A stretch of DNA of 64,000 nt, taken from NCBI RefSeq assembly GCF_033095985.1, contig NZ_AP026802.1, positions 248,001 through 312,000 of the forward strand. The letters run 5' to 3'. This DNA comes from Xylocopilactobacillus apicola (GTDB lineage Bacteria; Bacillota; Bacilli; Lactobacillales; Lactobacillaceae). Positions 1-9,080 of this stretch are shown in pieces; within the stretch, counting starts at the first letter, position 1, and the number at the start of each line of letters is the position of its first letter. A program made the translations under genes and the position numbers. The notes beneath the pieces were generated by a model. It saw only the letters and a list, made by a program, of their open reading frames with translations, did not search any database and was not told the DNA's origin.

Positions 1-2253
1 GATTTATCGAGTTTAAAGCTTAAAGAAGCTGAGATGAACAAATTAGCTAAGGAAGTTTCTATTGACGAATGGGTTCAACAGCACCAAGATCAATATCGAA
101 ATTGGCAAGCTTCCTTAAAAGAAATCAGCAAAATTGATCAGAAATTGGCTGCAGCTACGGTCGAATTACCCGCTAAAATAAAACAACAGAATGATTTTGA
201 AGCAGAAAAAGTAAAAATTGATCAAAAAGTACCAGCAATTGATCAAGCAAAAAACGAGCTTCATGATCTTTTATCAGCACAAGTCAAAATCAGCGAGTTA
301 AATCAAGCCCAGTCACGAGTAAAATCTTTAACCAAACAATTGGAAAATGCTGAATCGGCTGTGGCTAGTAGCAACTGTGAGGTCTTAAAGCTAGAAGCGG
401 CATTGAAAGAACTGCGCAATAAAGAAGCAACAGAACAACTAAATGAAGAAATCATTAGCACCAACGACTTAAACATTCGATTGACTGCCCTTGAACAAGA
501 TTTTAAAGAATACCAAGAATTAAAGCATCAAGTCGATCAAGTTAAGGGACAATTGGTCATCCAAAAAGATCAACTGGCAGTCAAGGCTAAATTGGCAGAT
601 GAGGCTCAAGCCAAATATGATGGACTAAACGATCAAGCCTTGGTTTCACAGATTACAATTCTTGCAAGCAAGTTATCTGATCATACACCTTGTCCCGTTT
701 GCGGCAGTAAGGATCATCCAGCACCTGCGAATCTACAAACAAAATCGAAATTTGATCCAAAAGCTTTGGCTCAGGCTGATCAGGCGCGTCAGTTAGCCCA
801 AACCCAATTGGTTAAGGCGGAAAAAGACGTTGTGCAAACCAAAGAAAACATTGTCGAACTCGAAAATAAAATTGCAGCAATTTTAACCAAGCTTTTTAAA
901 CAGTTGCCAATCCCGCCAGATAGTAACTTGGAAGCAGAATTAGTGAAATTTAGATCGCAAGTTCAACAAGCAGAAAATAAATTAAAATCTGATCAGAAAG
1001 TACATGATTTAAGGCAAAAGGAGCTTACAGCTAAAGAAGACGAGCTAGAATCCAAGCGTGAAGAATTAACTAAGCTTAAAGAGCAATTGAATGATTTCAA
1101 AAATCAGCGAACAGAAAATCTTACGACTGCTCAAATCTTAAAGAAAAGCCTACCTACGGCCGCCCTTGATCAGGATTTGTTAGAAATCAACATTAAGGAA
1201 TTGCGGCAGCGACTAGAGGAATTTACTAGAAATCAAAAATCTAATCAAGAGACTTTAGCTCGGTTAAATGAACAGGTAACGGCGTTGAAGGCACAAATCA
1301 GCGCATTGACTACCCAAAAAAGTGATCGTCAAGTCGAAACTGCACAACAAGAAGCTGCTTTTCAAGCTGCATTGACCAAATTCTCAGAAATTGAGGATTC
1401 AGCTGATTTTCTTATGCACCTCGATCATTTGGCTAGTTTGTCTCAGCACAAAAAAGATCTAGAAGACTTTAAAAATAAAAAATTAAGACTGAATATTGAG
1501 CTAACAAATGCTAAAAAGCGGACTTCTGGTAAGTCAGAGCCCGATTTAGAGCCAGTAACTAAGAAATTAGCAGCAGCTCAAGATCATGCAAATCAAGCGC
1601 AAGAACAAGCGACTATTTTTGAACAGCGACTCAAAAAAAATCAGCAACTAATGGAGAAAGTTAAAAAACTTTGGCAAAGTAATCAAGTTGCTTTACAAGA
1701 TGCAGCAGAATTAAATAGTTTAGTTGAAATTATGACCGGCTCTGGTCCGCATAAAATATCGTTAGAACGCTATGTTTTGCAGGCTTATTTATCGCAGGTA
1801 CTTAACGTTGCAAACAATCAATTAATAAAAATGACTAACGGACGCTATCAATTTGTTCTAGATCACGATCAGGGCAGCTACAAGAAGAATTCGGGCCTTG
1901 AGATCAATGTCTATGATGATCAGGTGGGAGCAGTGAGGTCGGTACATACTCTCTCAGGCGGAGAAAGTTTTTTGGCGGCTTTAAGTCTAGCATTAGCTCT
2001 GGCGGAAGTGATTCAAGCAAAGAGCGGCGGAATTAGAATTGATGCGCTATTTATTGATGAGGGATTTGGTTCGCTTGATAGCGAAAGTCTTAACGATGCA
2101 CTAAGTGCGCTTAGGGATTTGAGGGGAAGTTCTCGTTTAGTTGGCATTATAAGCCATGTCCAGTCCCTTCTTACTCAAATACCCGATCAGCTTCAAGTAA
2201 GGCCAAATGGAACGGGGATTTCTCGTCTTTTAGAGACTCATTTGGGGGAATAA
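1..2253 (+). CDS. sbcC: Exonuclease subunit SbcC, 5'-truncated by window edge
   Basis: This is the ATPase subunit of the SbcCD (Rad50/Mre11-type) nuclease, which opens hairpins and processes double-strand breaks. The frame is open from base 1, so the gene enters from the left; the N-terminal Walker A half is outside the window. Visible are two long Q/K/E-rich coiled-coil arms around a zinc-hook CPVC motif at 691-702, then an ABC signature LSGGES at 1951-1968 and a Walker B IDALFIDEGFGSLD at about 2038-2079. The order coiled coil, CxxC hook, coiled coil, ATPase C-half is diagnostic of SbcC/Rad50. The first in-frame ATG (34) lies inside the coiled coil and is not the start. sbcD would be expected just upstream, outside the window. 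Confidence 0.95.
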   Translation, partial: DLSSLKLKEAEMNKLAKEVSIDEWVQQHQDQYRNWQASLKEISKIDQKLAAATVELPAKIKQQNDFEAEKVKIDQKVPAIDQAKNELHDLLSAQVKISELNQAQSRVKSLTKQLENAESAVASSNCEVLKLEAALKELRNKEATEQLNEEIISTNDLNIRLTALEQDFKEYQELKHQVDQVKGQLVIQKDQLAVKAKLADEAQAKYDGLNDQALVSQITILASKLSDHTPCPVCGSKDHPAPANLQTKSKFDPKALAQADQARQLAQTQLVKAEKDVVQTKENIVELENKIAAILTKLFKQLPIPPDSNLEAELVKFRSQVQQAENKLKSDQKVHDLRQKELTAKEDELESKREELTKLKEQLNDFKNQRTENLTTAQILKKSLPTAALDQDLLEINIKELRQRLEEFTRNQKSNQETLARLNEQVTALKAQISALTTQKSDRQVETAQQEAAFQAALTKFSEIEDSADFLMHLDHLASLSQHKKDLEDFKNKKLRLNIELTNAKKRTSGKSEPDLEPVTKKLAAAQDHANQAQEQATIFEQRLKKNQQLMEKVKKLWQSNQVALQDAAELNSLVEIMTGSGPHKISLERYVLQAYLSQVLNVANNQLIKMTNGRYQFVLDHDQGSYKKNSGLEINVYDDQVGAVRSVHTLSGGESFLAALSLALALAEVIQAKSGGIRIDALFIDEGFGSLDSESLNDALSALRDLRGSSRLVGIISHVQSLLTQIPDQLQVRPNGTGISRLLETHLGE

Positions 2254-2255
2254 AA

Positions 2256-2278
2256 AAGAAGATCATTGATCTTCTGAA
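2256..2278 (-). terminator. Intrinsic terminator of the aldo/keto reductase gene
   Basis: AGAAGATCA and TGATCTTCT form an almost loopless inverted repeat at 2257-2275. Read on the minus strand the hairpin is followed by TTTTTT, so it suits the leftward gene that ends at 2283; on the plus strand there is no T-run after it. It lies between two convergent genes and may also slow sbcC transcription. Confidence 0.55.
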
Positions 2279-2282
2279 AATG

Positions 2283-3134
2283 TTAAAGTATTGACAAAGG
2301 TCGCTTGGTTGTGGGCTTTGGATATGCCTGATCCAGCTGAGCAAGATCTTCAGAACTTAAAGAAATCTCACCAGCGGCAATATTTTCCTTCATATGCTCA
2401 GGAATGTTTGACTGAGGAATTGCGATAGTTTGACCATCACGAATTGCCCAAGCTAACATAATTTGGTAACTACTGGCATTATGACGCTTAGCAATTTCTT
2501 GAACAACGGGATTTTTGGCAATCTGAGTTCCGTGGTTGGCAGTTCCAGCCCCAACAGGGCTATAAGCAATTAAAGTTATCTGACGTTCAATCTGCCAAGA
2601 AATCAAATCATATTCAATGTTGCGGCTTCCGAGGTTATAAAGAACTTCGTTGGCCTGAGCATTTTCCCCTCCTGGCGTATGATTAAGTTCTTCAAGATCT
2701 GGAGTATCAAAATTAGAAACACCCCATGCTTTGATTTTCCCTTTTTCTTTCAATCGCTCTAATTCTTTGACAGTTTCACTAAGTGGGGTCATGCCGCGCC
2801 AGTGATAAAGGTAAAGGTCAAGATAATCAGTTTGGAGCCTTTTGAGGCTTGCATCAAGACTTTTTTCCATTCGTGCTTGGTTGGCGTTACTTGGTAAAAC
2901 TTTTGAAATTAAAAATAAATCGTCACGAGAATAAGGCTGGATCGCTTCTCCTACCAGGATTTCTGCATCACCAGACCCATACATTTCTGCAGTATCAATT
3001 ATGCGTGCTCCAGCATCCAGTCCAGCTCTTAAAGCCGAAAGATGCAGAGCATGAGTATCTCGTGAACTACCCATGTGCCAGGTGCCGATCCCAATTGCTG
3101 GCATCATTTTCCCTGCAATTTTCACTTTTTTCAA
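2283..3134 (-). CDS. Aldo/keto reductase
   Basis: A 283-residue NAD(P)H-dependent aldo/keto reductase, a soluble TIM-barrel enzyme reducing aldehydes or ketones. The family tetrad is visible: Asp47 and Tyr52 in IDTAEMYGSGDAE, Lys78 in LISKV and His111 in LYHWRG. The length is usual for the family, and the C-terminal cofactor region IAIPQS is present. The start is supported by a GGAGGT ribosome binding site at 3141-3146. A TATAAT -10 box (minus strand) lies near 3154-3159, so the gene appears to be transcribed alone, divergently from the CopY-like gene. The substrate cannot be read from the sequence. Confidence 0.9.
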   Translation of the reverse strand: MKKVKIAGKMMPAIGIGTWHMGSSRDTHALHLSALRAGLDAGARIIDTAEMYGSGDAEILVGEAIQPYSRDDLFLISKVLPSNANQARMEKSLDASLKRLQTDYLDLYLYHWRGMTPLSETVKELERLKEKGKIKAWGVSNFDTPDLEELNHTPGGENAQANEVLYNLGSRNIEYDLISWQIERQITLIAYSPVGAGTANHGTQIAKNPVVQEIAKRHNASSYQIMLAWAIRDGQTIAIPQSNIPEHMKENIAAGEISLSSEDLAQLDQAYPKPTTKRPLSIL

Positions 3135-3248
3135 TCGTTTTACCTCCGAGTCATATTATAACTTAAATTTTGTGTGATGGAATCTAGAAAGTTGGTCGCG
3201 ATTAATAGCATCGATAGATTATAATACAACAGAGGTTAATAAATTTAA

Positions 3249-3689
3249 ATGAAAAACAAAGTAAGCGAAGATGGGATTAGTCCAGCTGAGTGGGAAGTTA
3301 TGCGGATAATCTGGACTTTAGGGCCGGTTAAAACTAATACCGTAATTCAAGTTATGAACGATAAAATGAACTGGCAGGCATCAACGACCAAAACTTTTCT
3401 GGCCAGGTTAAAGAAAAAAGGATTTTTAACGTCAAAAAAAGAAGGCCGGGAGTTTTGCTATCAGGCTAGTATTGATGAAAATAAGGCAATTAATGAGGCA
3501 GTTTCCCGGTTGTTTTCCAACATTTGTGAGATGTGTGTTGGAAATACTGTCAATCAGCTTTTAGAAAATCTTGAGCTTTCGCGCCGTGATATTGAGAAAA
3601 TGCAGGATACGTTGGCAGAAAAATTAAAGACCGCACCGGAGAAAATCGATTGTAATTGTCTGCCGGATGAATATTGTCACCACTGTTAG
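3249..3689 (+). CDS. CopY/BlaI-family transcriptional repressor
   Basis: A 146-residue repressor of the BlaI/MecI/CopY family: N-terminal winged helix (about residues 8-80, with ISPAEWEVMRIIWTLGPVKT) followed by a dimerisation region. The C-terminus ends CNC-x5-C-HHC, a cysteine arrangement like the metal-sensing tail of CopY copper repressors (CxCx4CxC), although the spacing differs. In the family, metal or a signal releases DNA. No copA or copZ gene is nearby; the next gene, a C-S lyase, begins 16 bases downstream, so the target may be that operon. A TATAAT -10 box is at 3220-3225. I see no exact TACAnnTGTA cop box upstream. Copper as ligand is inference. Confidence 0.8.
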   Translation: MKNKVSEDGISPAEWEVMRIIWTLGPVKTNTVIQVMNDKMNWQASTTKTFLARLKKKGFLTSKKEGREFCYQASIDENKAINEAVSRLFSNICEMCVGNTVNQLLENLELSRRDIEKMQDTLAEKLKTAPEKIDCNCLPDEYCHHC

Positions 3690-3705
3690 GAATGAAGGAG
3701 CACAA

Positions 3706-4854
3706 ATGAATTACAATTTTGATGAAATTATTGATCGCAGAGGAACTGATTCTAGTAAATGGCAAGTTTCTGCCAATGAGTTGCCTCTGACCATTGCAGA
3801 TATGGATTTTAAGACCGCACCAGAAATTATTAGTGATCTTAAAGATAAAGTGGCAACAGGAGTATTTGGCTATGAAAACCCGCCGGAAGAATATTTTGCA
3901 GCGGTGATTGATTGGTATCAGAAAATGCATCATGCCAAAATTCAGCGGGAATGGATGATTTTTGCAACGGGAGTCATTCCAGCATTGTCTTCTTTGGTGC
4001 GTCGCTTAAGCCGTCCTGCCGAAAATGTTGTAGTCCAAAGTCCTGTTTATAATATTTTCTACAATTCAATTGAGAACAACGGGCGCAAAGTTTTGGAAAA
4101 TCAGCTGGCGTATGATAAAAAAACACGAACTTACCGAATTGACTTTTTGGATCTAGCAGCCAAATTGGAAGATCCTCAAACTACGATGATGATTCTTTGC
4201 AATCCCCATAATCCGACTGGTCAGGTTTGGTCGCCAGACACATTGGAGCGAATCGTGAAACTCTGCTGTGATAATCACGTTGTTTTAATAAGCGACGAAA
4301 TTCATGGTGATCTGGTGCTTGATGGTCCAGACTATACGCCGATTTTTTCATTGGAACCAGAGTTAAGAAATCATACGGTTGCGCTTGTTTCGCCGAGTAA
4401 AACCTTTAATGTTGCTGCCTTACATGCCGCGACAGTTATTGTGCCTGAGCCGTTTTTGCGTCACGCTGTTGATCGGGGGTTAAACAATGAAGAATTGGCT
4501 GAGCCTAATTTGGCAGCGATTCCTGGCACCATTGCCGCTTATCGTTATGGCAGCCCGTGGTTGGCAGAATTGAAAAGTTATCTGCTCGATAACCGGCAGT
4601 TGGTAGAAGATGCTCTGACCGATCAGATGAAATTGGTGAAAGGCAGCGCTACTTATCTGCTTTGGTTGGATTGCAGCGCCTTTGAGGTTAGTTCAGGTCA
4701 GTTAGCAGCTGAAATTAGACAGCAAACTGGCTTAATTCTCTCGCCGGGTAAGATTTTCCGCGGCAATGGCGATCAATTTCTGCGCATGAATATTGCGTAT
4801 CCACGTAAGGTTTTAAAAGATGCTCTGAAGCGCCTAACTAGTTTTTCAATATAA
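3706..4854 (+). CDS. MalY/PatB-type PLP-dependent C-S lyase (cystathionine beta-lyase-like aminotransferase)
   Basis: A 382-residue fold-type I PLP enzyme of the MalY/PatB family, which cleaves the C-S bond of cystathionine or cysteine conjugates. Family landmarks are the N-terminal YNFDEIIDRRGTDSSKW, the NPHNPTG loop, the ISDEIHGDLV aspartate contacting PLP, and SPSKTFNVAAL with the Schiff-base lysine. The start at 3706 is chosen over an upstream ATG (3667) because a GAAGGAG site precedes it at 3693-3699 and family members begin at this point; the longer start would overlap the repressor. It probably forms an operon with the upstream CopY-like gene, which hints at control by metal or sulfur status (inference). 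Confidence 0.9.
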   Translation: MNYNFDEIIDRRGTDSSKWQVSANELPLTIADMDFKTAPEIISDLKDKVATGVFGYENPPEEYFAAVIDWYQKMHHAKIQREWMIFATGVIPALSSLVRRLSRPAENVVVQSPVYNIFYNSIENNGRKVLENQLAYDKKTRTYRIDFLDLAAKLEDPQTTMMILCNPHNPTGQVWSPDTLERIVKLCCDNHVVLISDEIHGDLVLDGPDYTPIFSLEPELRNHTVALVSPSKTFNVAALHAATVIVPEPFLRHAVDRGLNNEELAEPNLAAIPGTIAAYRYGSPWLAELKSYLLDNRQLVEDALTDQMKLVKGSATYLLWLDCSAFEVSSGQLAAEIRQQTGLILSPGKIFRGNGDQFLRMNIAYPRKVLKDALKRLTSFSI

Positions 4855-4880
4855 AAAAAGCACACCTTTTTTGGTGTACC
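4855..4880 (-). terminator. Intrinsic terminator of the NmrA-type oxidoreductase gene
   Basis: The inverted repeat GCACACC/GGTGTAC (4860-4866 and 4873-4879; one G-T wobble, A6 loop on the minus strand) is followed on the minus strand by seven Ts. It sits between two convergent stop codons and primarily suits the leftward gene. Confidence 0.7.
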
Positions 4881-5822
4881 TTAATCGTCTTGCGAGTGGC
4901 GAGCGCCAATTTGAAAATCGTCTGCATGTTCGAACATGTATTTAACCGTTAGCGGCTCGTCACCGGTCAATTTCTTGAAGTCATCAGTCCAGATACTCAT
5001 CTTGTCTTCCCGGATGGCTTGAGCAAAAGTTACCATTCCGTCGGAAGAAAATGGCGCCGTTGAATCTTTTTTGAAATCGCCGTCTGTCGTCCGCGGAACG
5101 CCCATTGCGTCGAAAATTTGGTAGTTCTCTTCGTCAGTAATAGCTTCATACTTGAAGTTCTTGCCAGTAACTTCGTTGCCAATTTCTACAAATTTAGTTA
5201 AAGTCATCGCTTCGGCGCCATTGATGTTCAGCGCCTTGTGATGCAAATCTTCGTTACTCAAGGCGTATGCCGCCGCTTTGGCACAATCACGCCTTGAAAT
5301 ATATGCCATTAGTCCGTCGCCTTGCGAATTTTTGAGCACGCAACCTGTTTGTTCAGCGGCAAAATAACTTGTAATCATCGCCTCAGCGTACTGCGAGTTG
5401 CGCAGAAAAACATAATCAAGCCCACTTGCTTTAATGTAGTCTTCTGTGAAAATGTGATCTTTTTTTTCAACACTTGGGTTTGTTGGGTCGTCAGCGTTAA
5501 CTAACGAAGTGTAAACGATTTGTTTCACACCCGCTTCTTTGGCAGCATCAACGACATTTTTGTGTGCCGCTTGTCGTTTAGCGCCAACGAAGGGCATCGA
5601 AATAAGCAGTAAACGTGAATTGGCAGGGAAAATATCTGCTAACCCTTCGGGGTGATTGAAATTAGTTTGATAAGTTTTAAAGCCTTCGCTTTCGAATTTG
5701 TTTAAAACTTCCTGGTTATACCCGCAGAAAATTAAGCGGTCTTTTGAAACAAGGTTTTGAATATATTTGGCAGCTTGTCCGCCAAAATTACCATCAACAC
5801 CTGTGACAATTAATTGATCCAT
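4881..5822 (-). CDS. NmrA-like NAD(P)-binding oxidoreductase
   Basis: A 313-residue atypical short-chain dehydrogenase of the NmrA/quinone-oxidoreductase-2 type. The N-terminal Rossmann motif TGVDGNFGG binds the dinucleotide; YTSLVNADDP and the FLRNSQYAEAM region are typical of the group. Members act as NAD(P)H:quinone reductases or redox sensors, so the exact role is open. The start has an AAGGAG site seven bases upstream. The LysR gene upstream is co-oriented 76 bases away and is a likely regulator or operon partner. Confidence 0.8.
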   Translation of the reverse strand: MDQLIVTGVDGNFGGQAAKYIQNLVSKDRLIFCGYNQEVLNKFESEGFKTYQTNFNHPEGLADIFPANSRLLLISMPFVGAKRQAAHKNVVDAAKEAGVKQIVYTSLVNADDPTNPSVEKKDHIFTEDYIKASGLDYVFLRNSQYAEAMITSYFAAEQTGCVLKNSQGDGLMAYISRRDCAKAAAYALSNEDLHHKALNINGAEAMTLTKFVEIGNEVTGKNFKYEAITDEENYQIFDAMGVPRTTDGDFKKDSTAPFSSDGMVTFAQAIREDKMSIWTDDFKKLTGDEPLTVKYMFEHADDFQIGARHSQDD

Positions 5823-5864
5823 TATTTGACTCCTTATTTTTTGCGTTCATTTTAGCTCAATTAA

Positions 5865-5882
5865 GATGTTCGATCCAACATC
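5865..5882. repeat. Short inverted repeat between lysR-type gene and oxidoreductase
   Basis: GATGTT-CGATCC-AACATC forms a 6-bp stem. There is no T-run on the minus strand, so it is a poor terminator; it could be a regulator site ahead of the oxidoreductase gene. Confidence 0.3.
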
Positions 5883-5898
5883 GTTTTGTTGACGGGTA

Positions 5899-6768
5899 TT
5901 AGGATTTGGTTATATCTTCGACAAAAGAACGTGCTGCGAGGTTTTGCTTTTTCCAGGCGAGACAAATGTTGAATTGATGGTGGGTGTTAATAATTTTAAG
6001 CCGATGAAGCTTGGAAAATTCGTTAGTTAGTGGGTAATAATCGGGCATGAAAGTCACGCCTTGGTTCAGCTTGACGAGAATTAGGGCAGTTTCGGTGTCT
6101 TTAACAGTCGTTGAGATTTGGAGCGGAAATCCGTCTTGCTTTGCGTGTTCAAACATTAACTTGGTAGTGTTGGAATTTGTTTTGCTTGTAATTCCGATGA
6201 TATTTTGCCTTGCGAGATCTGCCAGTCGAATCTCCTGTTTTTGATACAATTCATGTTCGGGACCGACGATTAATTCGAAATTTCCGTGCATAATTGTGAG
6301 CGTTTCGATTTCGGTGGTAGCTGTAATTTCCGAATCAAAGCAGATTGCGACATCTACTAAATGTTGGAGAAGGCTGTTTTGGATTTCGTCCAGATCGGTT
6401 TTTACCAAAACACATTCAGGCGGCTCATTTTTTTGAACAAAAGGAAGCACAAATTTCTCAAGTGGTTCACCAAATCCCTCGGGGTAAGCTAAGCGAATAA
6501 CTTTTGGTTGTTCGATGTTTTGTAAATCGCTTTTGATCATTTGGACTTGGTTGAGAATAATCAGCGCTCGCTCGTAAACTATTTTACCCGCGGGAGTCAA
6601 CTGAATCGGCAAAATTGAGCGATCAAAAAGTTTGGTGTTTAATTCACGTTCTAAGTTGGCGATTTGTTGGCTAACGGCGGTTTGCGAAATATTGTTGTTG
6701 GCCGCAGTTTGCGAAAAACTATGGTTCTTAGCGATCTCCACGAAATAGTTTAAGTGGTTAATGTTCAT
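5899..6768 (-). CDS. LysR-family transcriptional regulator
   Basis: A 289-residue LysR regulator. The N-terminal winged helix-turn-helix (about residues 1-60) contains FSQTAANNNISQTAVSQQIA and LERELNTKLFDR, followed by a periplasmic-binding-like effector domain to the C-terminus. A GGGGGAAA site precedes the start. It lies upstream of, and in the same direction as, the NmrA-like oxidoreductase and divergent from the potassium channel gene; either could be its target. The effector is unknown. Confidence 0.88.
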   Translation of the reverse strand: MNINHLNYFVEIAKNHSFSQTAANNNISQTAVSQQIANLERELNTKLFDRSILPIQLTPAGKIVYERALIILNQVQMIKSDLQNIEQPKVIRLAYPEGFGEPLEKFVLPFVQKNEPPECVLVKTDLDEIQNSLLQHLVDVAICFDSEITATTEIETLTIMHGNFELIVGPEHELYQKQEIRLADLARQNIIGITSKTNSNTTKLMFEHAKQDGFPLQISTTVKDTETALILVKLNQGVTFMPDYYPLTNEFSKLHRLKIINTHHQFNICLAWKKQNLAARSFVEDITKS

Positions 6769-6851
6769 CGGTTTCCCCCTTTATTAGTTAATCTTGAAGC
6801 TAAAAAACAAATTATGCAAGTGTATAATAGAAGCATTGATGGGGGAATATT

Positions 6852-7595
6852 ATGACTGAAAACGGCAAAAAGCAACTTTCTAAGCTTTATACTATTTTGA
6901 TGGCACTTTTGGCAATCGTATCGATCGTCTTAGTTATTATGGATTATGCGTCGCTAATTAATATTGAAATTAGCCCGTATTCTTATCTAGACAGTGGAAT
7001 CTTAATCGTTTTTGCGATCGATTATTTTGCGCGATTGCTGCTATCAAAAAACAAGTGGCAATTTTTTAAGAGTAACATCTTTGACCTTTTGGCGATTATT
7101 CCCTTTAACTCGCTTTTTTCAGTTTTTCGCCTGACGAGACTTTTTCGCTTGGCACGCCTGACCAAAGCCCTGCGATTTATCAGATTAGTTGGCTTGACTG
7201 GCAAATTGCAAGAGTCGGCAAAGCGCTTCTTAAAAACTAACGGACTCATTTATTTGATTATCATATGCGGGATTATTTTGATTATTTCATCGGTTCTTTA
7301 TTCGCTTGCTGAAAATGTTTCGCTTGAGAACGCATTTTGGTGGGCGATTGCAACTGCCACGACGGTCGGCTACGGGGATATTTCGCCGCAAACGCCGGTC
7401 GGTCGGTTCGCCGCCATCATGCTGATGTTTGTTGGAATCGGGTTAATTGGCTCAATCACTAGTGCGATTACAACTTTCTTTACTCAGAATAAAGAGGATA
7501 ACAATACCGAAATTATTCTGCGCAAGCTGGACGAAATCGAGCGGGAGAACCAGCAACTTCATGCTGAAATTTCAAAGCTCAACCGGGAAAAATAA
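6852..7595 (+). CDS. Voltage-gated-type potassium ion channel
   Basis: A 247-residue six-transmembrane ion channel subunit. S1-S4 occupy about residues 12-120; the S4-like segment has regularly spaced arginines (FRLTRLFRLARLTKALRFI). The pore helix and potassium selectivity filter TATTVGYGD are at about residues 168-176, followed by S6. The last 35 residues are charged and coiled-coil-like, suggesting tetramer assembly. GGGGG lies seven to eight bases upstream of the ATG. It ends one base before the convergent gene on the minus strand. Selectivity for K+ follows from the TVGYG filter; real voltage gating is inferred from S4. Confidence 0.9.
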   Translation: MTENGKKQLSKLYTILMALLAIVSIVLVIMDYASLINIEISPYSYLDSGILIVFAIDYFARLLLSKNKWQFFKSNIFDLLAIIPFNSLFSVFRLTRLFRLARLTKALRFIRLVGLTGKLQESAKRFLKTNGLIYLIIICGIILIISSVLYSLAENVSLENAFWWAIATATTVGYGDISPQTPVGRFAAIMLMFVGIGLIGSITSAITTFFTQNKEDNNTEIILRKLDEIERENQQLHAEISKLNREK

Positions 7596-9014
7596 TTATT
7601 TTACACCGACGTATCCAGTGTCATTGAGCATTTTCTGACCAGCGGGACTTAATAACCACTGAACGATTTTTTGAGGATTTTCTTTGCCGTCACTGCGAGT
7701 TACTGCATAAATTGGGATCACGAACGGATATTTGTTTGATTTAATATTTTCGGCAGTCGGGGCAATTTCGTTGACGTCTAAAATTTTGGTCTCAGAATCG
7801 GAATTGATTTTGGTAGCATCAATCCGAGTCGCGTAACCCAAGGCTTTTCGATTGTTGTCATAGTTGGCACGTTTGACATAAGTCTGAATCCCGAAAGTTC
7901 CTTGATATTGTAAAGGATCACGCAACGACTTGCCCTTCATCACTAGTTCTTTCATTACTATTTGACTGTTAGAAGCAGGATCGTTTTGAAATGCTTGAAT
8001 TAATCCTTTTTCATCGCAGACTTGTTGCCAACGCATGAATTTTCCTTGGTATATTTTTCGCATCTGATTAGGAGTCAAGCTCATAATTGTGTTGTTGTGA
8101 TTTACGAGAAAGACCAGCGCTTCTTTGGCAATTGGGACTTTATTTAGCTTCAAACCGGCTTTTTTGGCTGCCTGCTCCTGGGCGGGAGTGGGTTTAGGCA
8201 TTAAGACGAGATCGGTTTTTTGCTTCAACAGTTTCTTGAAGGCTCCATCTGTCGTATCAACTTGCCACGATTCTTGCGCTTTAGTGGGGGCAATTCCTTC
8301 GTAACCCAGCTCGATCAGTCCAACCGCCAAGGGCGAAAATTCAGCAGCCCCAGTAATTTGCGGATAGTCGCTGGTAATTTGGAGGTTTGAGGATTTCGGA
8401 ATCTGAGCTAACTCAGCGCTCGCTGCATAATTTTCGTCGTTTAAACTACCCTTAGGTTCGTGATAATCAATCTCATCTTTGGATGTATCGTGATAATCTG
8501 AGCCGACAAATAACTCGTTATGCTTTGAATTTAAGAAAAATGGGATTATCGCTAAACTCGCCACTAATAAAATTGGAGCGATGATTTTAGGCGTTAAACG
8601 TGGGAGCCGTCGTTGAGTTTTCCACCAGTAAAACCCGATACCCAATAAACTTGAAATAAATGTGATAAAAATTAAGACCGGGATTGCACCTGCTCCATTA
8701 TAAATTAAAAAAATTCCAAGAAATCCATACGGCAGAAGGACAATCCAGTACCAACCTGGGAGTTGAATATACTTAAAGTTATTACCAGTTATTACTAAGA
8801 AATATAAGATCATATGTACACTCAAAAATATAAACTGAACAATGAATTGTTGACGTAAATCATGATGCTTTTTACTATAGAAATATCGATAACAAGAATT
8901 AGCTAATGAGATCACAATGCCCACTGTTGGCATTCTTACTATTAGACCTACAACGCCAATCACAAGCGGTGAAATAATAAAAGTGCTGATCCATAAGTTG
9001 AGTTTAATTTTCAA
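7596..9014 (-). CDS. Membrane-tethered PstS-like phosphate-binding-domain protein
   Basis: The N-terminal 190 residues hold about six hydrophobic segments; the remaining 280 residues resemble the type-2 periplasmic-binding domain of PstS (NHNNTIMSLTPNQMRKIYQGK, RDPLQYQGTFGIQTYVKR, IPIYAVTRSDGKENPQKI). The binding domain should face outside. The TTG start at 9014 is chosen because AAAGG lies eight bases upstream and the family-like membrane segment begins there; a longer reading to 9107 has no ribosome binding site and crosses the divergent promoter. This gives 472 residues. A PstS domain joined to a multi-pass membrane domain is not the normal lipoprotein form; a sensor or transport accessory role is inference. 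Confidence 0.75.
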   Translation of the reverse strand: MKIKLNLWISTFIISPLVIGVVGLIVRMPTVGIVISLANSCYRYFYSKKHHDLRQQFIVQFIFLSVHMILYFLVITGNNFKYIQLPGWYWIVLLPYGFLGIFLIYNGAGAIPVLIFITFISSLLGIGFYWWKTQRRLPRLTPKIIAPILLVASLAIIPFFLNSKHNELFVGSDYHDTSKDEIDYHEPKGSLNDENYAASAELAQIPKSSNLQITSDYPQITGAAEFSPLAVGLIELGYEGIAPTKAQESWQVDTTDGAFKKLLKQKTDLVLMPKPTPAQEQAAKKAGLKLNKVPIAKEALVFLVNHNNTIMSLTPNQMRKIYQGKFMRWQQVCDEKGLIQAFQNDPASNSQIVMKELVMKGKSLRDPLQYQGTFGIQTYVKRANYDNNRKALGYATRIDATKINSDSETKILDVNEIAPTAENIKSNKYPFVIPIYAVTRSDGKENPQKIVQWLLSPAGQKMLNDTGYVGVK

Positions 9015-9039
9015 AAGATGCGCCTTTCTTTTTTGCGTT

Positions 9040-9056
9040 TTAATATATAATGAAGA
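9040..9056. promoter_or_regulatory. Divergent promoter region for the PstS-like and Ltp-like genes
   Basis: TATAAT at 9046-9051 is a plus-strand -10 box for the Ltp-like gene; the overlapping TATATT on the other strand could serve the PstS-like gene. The two starts are only 66 bases apart, so the signals overlap. No good -35 box is visible. Confidence 0.45.
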
Positions 9057-9080
9057 AAAAACATCATAAAGGCAAGAATA

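Noticed and set aside
2849-3166. Open frame antisense to the aldo/keto reductase
   Set aside because: It lies inside a convincing gene, has no ribosome binding site and a biased, non-protein-like composition.
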